Source: Glandiceps talaboti
Taxonomy: Eukaryota > Hemichordata > Enteropneusta > Spengelidae
Assembly: GCF_964340395.1 (NCBI RefSeq)
Contig: NC_135561.1
Location: 935,001 to 950,000, forward strand
Length of the DNA stretch: 15,000 bases
Direction of reading: 5' to 3'
The position numbers and the translations under genes are program-made. Numbering within the stretch: position 1 is the first letter of the stretch; every line of letters starts with the position of its first letter. Below, piece by piece: positions 9,076 to 15,000 of the stretch. The notes below the pieces were generated by a model. It was not told the DNA's origin. It did not search any database and saw only the letters and a list, made by a program, of their open reading frames with translations.

Positions 9076-9765
9076 TTCGTGATATGATTATTGTATTACA
9101 AAAGTAGTAGTCATCCCAATATGAGCGGAATACATGACAGCAACCCTTCGTCTAGTTAGCATATATGGATGATGAAGGCAAGAAAACCAATTCTTGATAT
9201 GTTGTTTAATTAAAAACAGTTTATGCATACCCATTTATCACAAAGTATTACTTCTATTGATTCGCTTTCATTCAGAAATAATACCTTACTGCCTTTTACT
9301 TACTCCTGGGAAACGTCAGTCGATCATTTTTGATAGTAAAATGAGTCGAAAGGCAACTGTCTTGGAGAAAAAAGGGAAGCATTTTGTTCATTAATATACC
9401 CTAAATATTATTAGAAACATTATAAACAAAAGAAACTTCCTCATTAAGATAAGGAGGAAACAATTTATGGAATATTTACGCTTAATGTATTTTGTCTATT
9501 CACGGCTAGAAAAGCAACAAATAGTCGATCATGTATGCATGTCACGTATTCAACTAGGTTTGTAGATGATCAATATGCTATAGTGATACATTTGAAGTCG
9601 CCATAGAAATGGGAACGCTTCCTTGAATTCTTCCCGGAGCTTAGAACAATAAAACATTTTTTTTTTCATTTGTAAACAATAATTTATACAGTGTAAAGAA
9701 TGAAAACACAGGATATGAATTAATAAAACCAACAGGGCGAATTAATTTGTGATGATGTTAAAAGG
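9076..9765. other. gene B upstream region
   Basis: Unique AT-rich sequence between the pentanucleotide array and the TATA element. I see no repeat and no protein-coding signal; the short frames at 9194-9394 (+) and 9550-9732 (-) resemble nothing I know. Confidence 0.5.
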
Positions 9766-9774
9766 TATATATAA
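9766..9774 (+). promoter_or_regulatory. TATA box of gene B
   Basis: TATATATAA lies 61-69 bases upstream of the gene B ATG. Transcription would be expected to start about 30 bases downstream, near the pyrimidine-rich ccatactt at 9797, leaving a 5' UTR of roughly 35-40 bases. The ATG at 9835 has A at -3 (accaacATG). Confidence 0.6.
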
Positions 9775-9834
9775 CCTAAACAAACTCTGTTTTTTCCATA
9801 CTTAACATCCCATTCGTCAATCAACGAAACCAAC

Positions 9835-13914
<4,080 letters not shown>

Positions 13915-14003
13915 GTAAGTACTATTACTCTCTCTAGTAGGAGTTTAAATCTATAATATTAATATATAGAATATCAATATAATACATTATATATTAACCT
14001 TAA

Positions 14004-14089
<86 letters not shown>
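14004..14089. repeat. (CT)n-(AC)n-(AT)n compound microsatellite
   Basis: CT repeats at 14004-14020, AC repeats to about 14075, then AT repeats to 14089, directly abutting the Penelope-like element's 3' flank. Confidence 0.95.
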
Positions 14090-14176
14090 CTCGGTGAGTA
14101 TCAATCTGCTAAGACAGTGCTCTATACCGCAGTGGCAGAGCGTAATAGTTTTGGTAGTACTGGAACTCTTTCTTGG

Positions 14177-14217
14177 GTGTAACTCGGAGTTTCACGCATA
14201 TTGCGATCATCAGACAC
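14177..14217 (-). ncRNA. hammerhead ribozyme motif (type I arrangement) in the Penelope-like element
   Basis: On the minus strand: GUGU (14217-14214), the core CUGAUGA (14213-14207), stem II UCGCA-AUA-UGCGU (14206-14194; four Watson-Crick pairs, a U/U at the base), the core GAA-A (14193-14190), and stem III ACU-CCG-AGU (14190-14182). H17 is U at 14181 and ACAC (14180-14177) closes stem I with GUGU. Every invariant core position I know is present. Very short stem III helices are typical of Penelope-like and related retroelement ribozymes, which are thought to work best as dimers. Expected cleavage is 3' of position 14181 on the minus-strand RNA. Confidence 0.75.
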
Positions 14218-14421
14218 TCTGAGGCCTACTCTCTGGGTGTGCTGTATATATAGAGTGTAGACAATAGGAATACCATCACTATTGTCTGTGTCGGTGGGTA
14301 GGTGTTGTATGTGTGGAGGTGTTGGTTGTTATTGTGTGGGTTATTGGGTGCGGACAAGTAAGTGTTGGCGGGTTGTTCCATGTTGGACTTTGATGTTCCG
14401 TTAGTTAACGGGTTTAATAGT
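14218..14421 (-). other. Penelope-like element region between ORF end and ribozyme
   Basis: About 200 noncoding bases. The minus strand has TATATATA at 14252-14245, a possible TATA element of the terminal repeat (inference). On the plus strand the segment is strikingly G/T-rich (14290-14370). Confidence 0.45.
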
Positions 14422-14976
14422 TTAGGTGATAGATGCTCTATTGAAGTTGGACAAATAAAACTTATTCTCGTGTCGGCATTTGGATATCAACTCAGTTCTT
14501 TTGTTTAGTGTGGAGCTTTTGTCTGCTTTAATAATAGTTAGTTTTTCGGTTAAACACAGGTTGCATCGTTTTGTTTTATTGGTGTATGCTTGGGCTTTCT
14601 TGTTGATGGACCAGGATACGGAAAAAGGCTCATTGTTTCTTTTCAGTTTCCAAATGTGTTTTGATAGTTCTGTGCTGTTTTCGTGTTTTTCATGTTTGAA
14701 TGACTGTTTGTGGTTGGCGTATCTCTGTTTGAAGTTGTTCTCTGTTAGACCGATATATACTTTTGTTTGTTTTCCGTGGACGGTGGCTTGGTATACGATG
14801 TTTTCCGTTTGGCATTCGCCGTTCAGAGGGCAGGTGTCTTTCTGTCTGCAATTACAGGGTTTTTGAGTGGGTTTAGTTTCGCTGTTGGAGATGGTGGCGT
14901 TATGCGCTTTGATTATGGTAGCCATGTTTGGCATGCAGCTATAACTGACTTTGACATTGTTTCTGTTGAATATTTG
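14422..14976 (-). pseudogene. GIY-YIG endonuclease region of a Penelope-like element (broken ORF)
   Basis: The C-terminal part of a Penelope-like polyprotein. It shows Y-S-C-M-P-N-M, a Cys cluster (C-N-C-R-Q-K-D-T-C-P-L-N-G-E-C) before the nuclease, K-V-Y-I-G-L-T (YIG strand), F-K-Q-R-Y-A-N-H with the conserved Arg, T-E-L-S-K-H-I-W with the likely catalytic Glu, and R-C-N-L-C-L-T-E-K followed by L-N-K-R-T-E. The domain is complete and ends with a stop at 14422-14424. Going upstream, homologous-looking sequence (Q-I-F-N-R-N-N-V-K-V) is open only to a TAG at 14977-14979 on the minus strand, where the element's coding frame should continue. The Met at 14934 is therefore an internal residue, not a natural start. 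Confidence 0.85.
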
Positions 14977-15000
14977 CTATTGAAACCGAAATTTGTTTTT

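Larger units (their letters stand above)
14090..15000 (-). mobile_element. Penelope-like retroelement, 3' portion, antisense in gene B intron
   Basis: Reading the minus strand from the window's right edge leftward: the end of the polymerase ORF with its GIY-YIG endonuclease domain, a 200-base tail, a hammerhead ribozyme motif, and then the AT/AC microsatellite. This order matches the 3' end of endonuclease-bearing Penelope-like elements, whose terminal repeats are known to carry hammerhead ribozymes. The reverse-transcriptase part would lie beyond the window. The left boundary (about 14090) is set only by where the microsatellite starts. An in-frame stop upstream of the endonuclease domain suggests an inactive copy. 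Confidence 0.8.

Noticed and set aside
14100-14160. Possible tRNA-like sequence (agtgctctataccgcagtggcagagcg)
   Set aside because: No cloverleaf or anticodon arm could be drawn; it belongs to the Penelope-like element's tail.
14480-14866. 128-codon plus-strand open frame
   Set aside because: It is the antisense shadow of the GIY-YIG coding region, whose motifs are clear on the minus strand.

Overview
The window is eukaryotic nuclear DNA, most likely from a marine invertebrate animal. The coding sequence lies in short exons (59-226 nt) bounded by GT...AG introns, the introns and spacers are AT-rich and packed with micro- and minisatellites, a Penelope-like retroelement is present, and the genes encode animal-type glycoside hydrolase family 9 (GH9) beta-1,4-endoglucanases. 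The sequence alone does not let me choose between, for example, mollusc, annelid, hemichordate and cephalochordate.

Layout. Positions 1-6441 hold the 3' half of a + strand GH9 gene ('gene A'). It has five exons (247-472, 1538-1679, 4478-4664, 4800-4987, 6383-6441) and begins before the window. This half carries the catalytic His motif (RPHHR) and the catalytic Glu signature (D-D-R-K-D-F-K-K-N-E-V-A). The 6442-9834 spacer contains tandem repeats, a hairpin-forming inverted repeat and a large CATCA/CGTCA pentanucleotide array. Positions 9835-13914 hold the 5' half of a second + strand GH9 gene ('gene B'), with five exons (9835-10024, 10899-11060, 11474-11658, 12776-12947, 13803-13914), a signal peptide, a short acidic linker and the paired catalytic aspartates (D-A-G-D-H). 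Gene B runs off the right edge. From about 14090 to the end, inside the next gene B intron, lies the 3' part of an antisense Penelope-like element. It shows a GIY-YIG endonuclease ORF with an upstream in-frame stop and, downstream of the ORF, a sequence that folds as a hammerhead ribozyme.

How the parts relate. The last visible exon of gene B ends in the splice phase (2) at which the first visible exon of gene A begins, and at the same place in the GH9 fold. The simplest reading is a head-to-tail tandem array of secreted cellulases with a period near the window length. The most unusual structure is the minisatellite at about 4958-5735. Its roughly 50-bp unit is recognisably the end of gene A exon 4 (Y-N-A-G-F-Q-A-x-x-A-G) plus the adjoining 5' splice site, amplified to about 16 copies in the last intron. 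Several unrelated arrays in the window also switch between CpG-containing and CpA/TpG-containing versions of the same unit.
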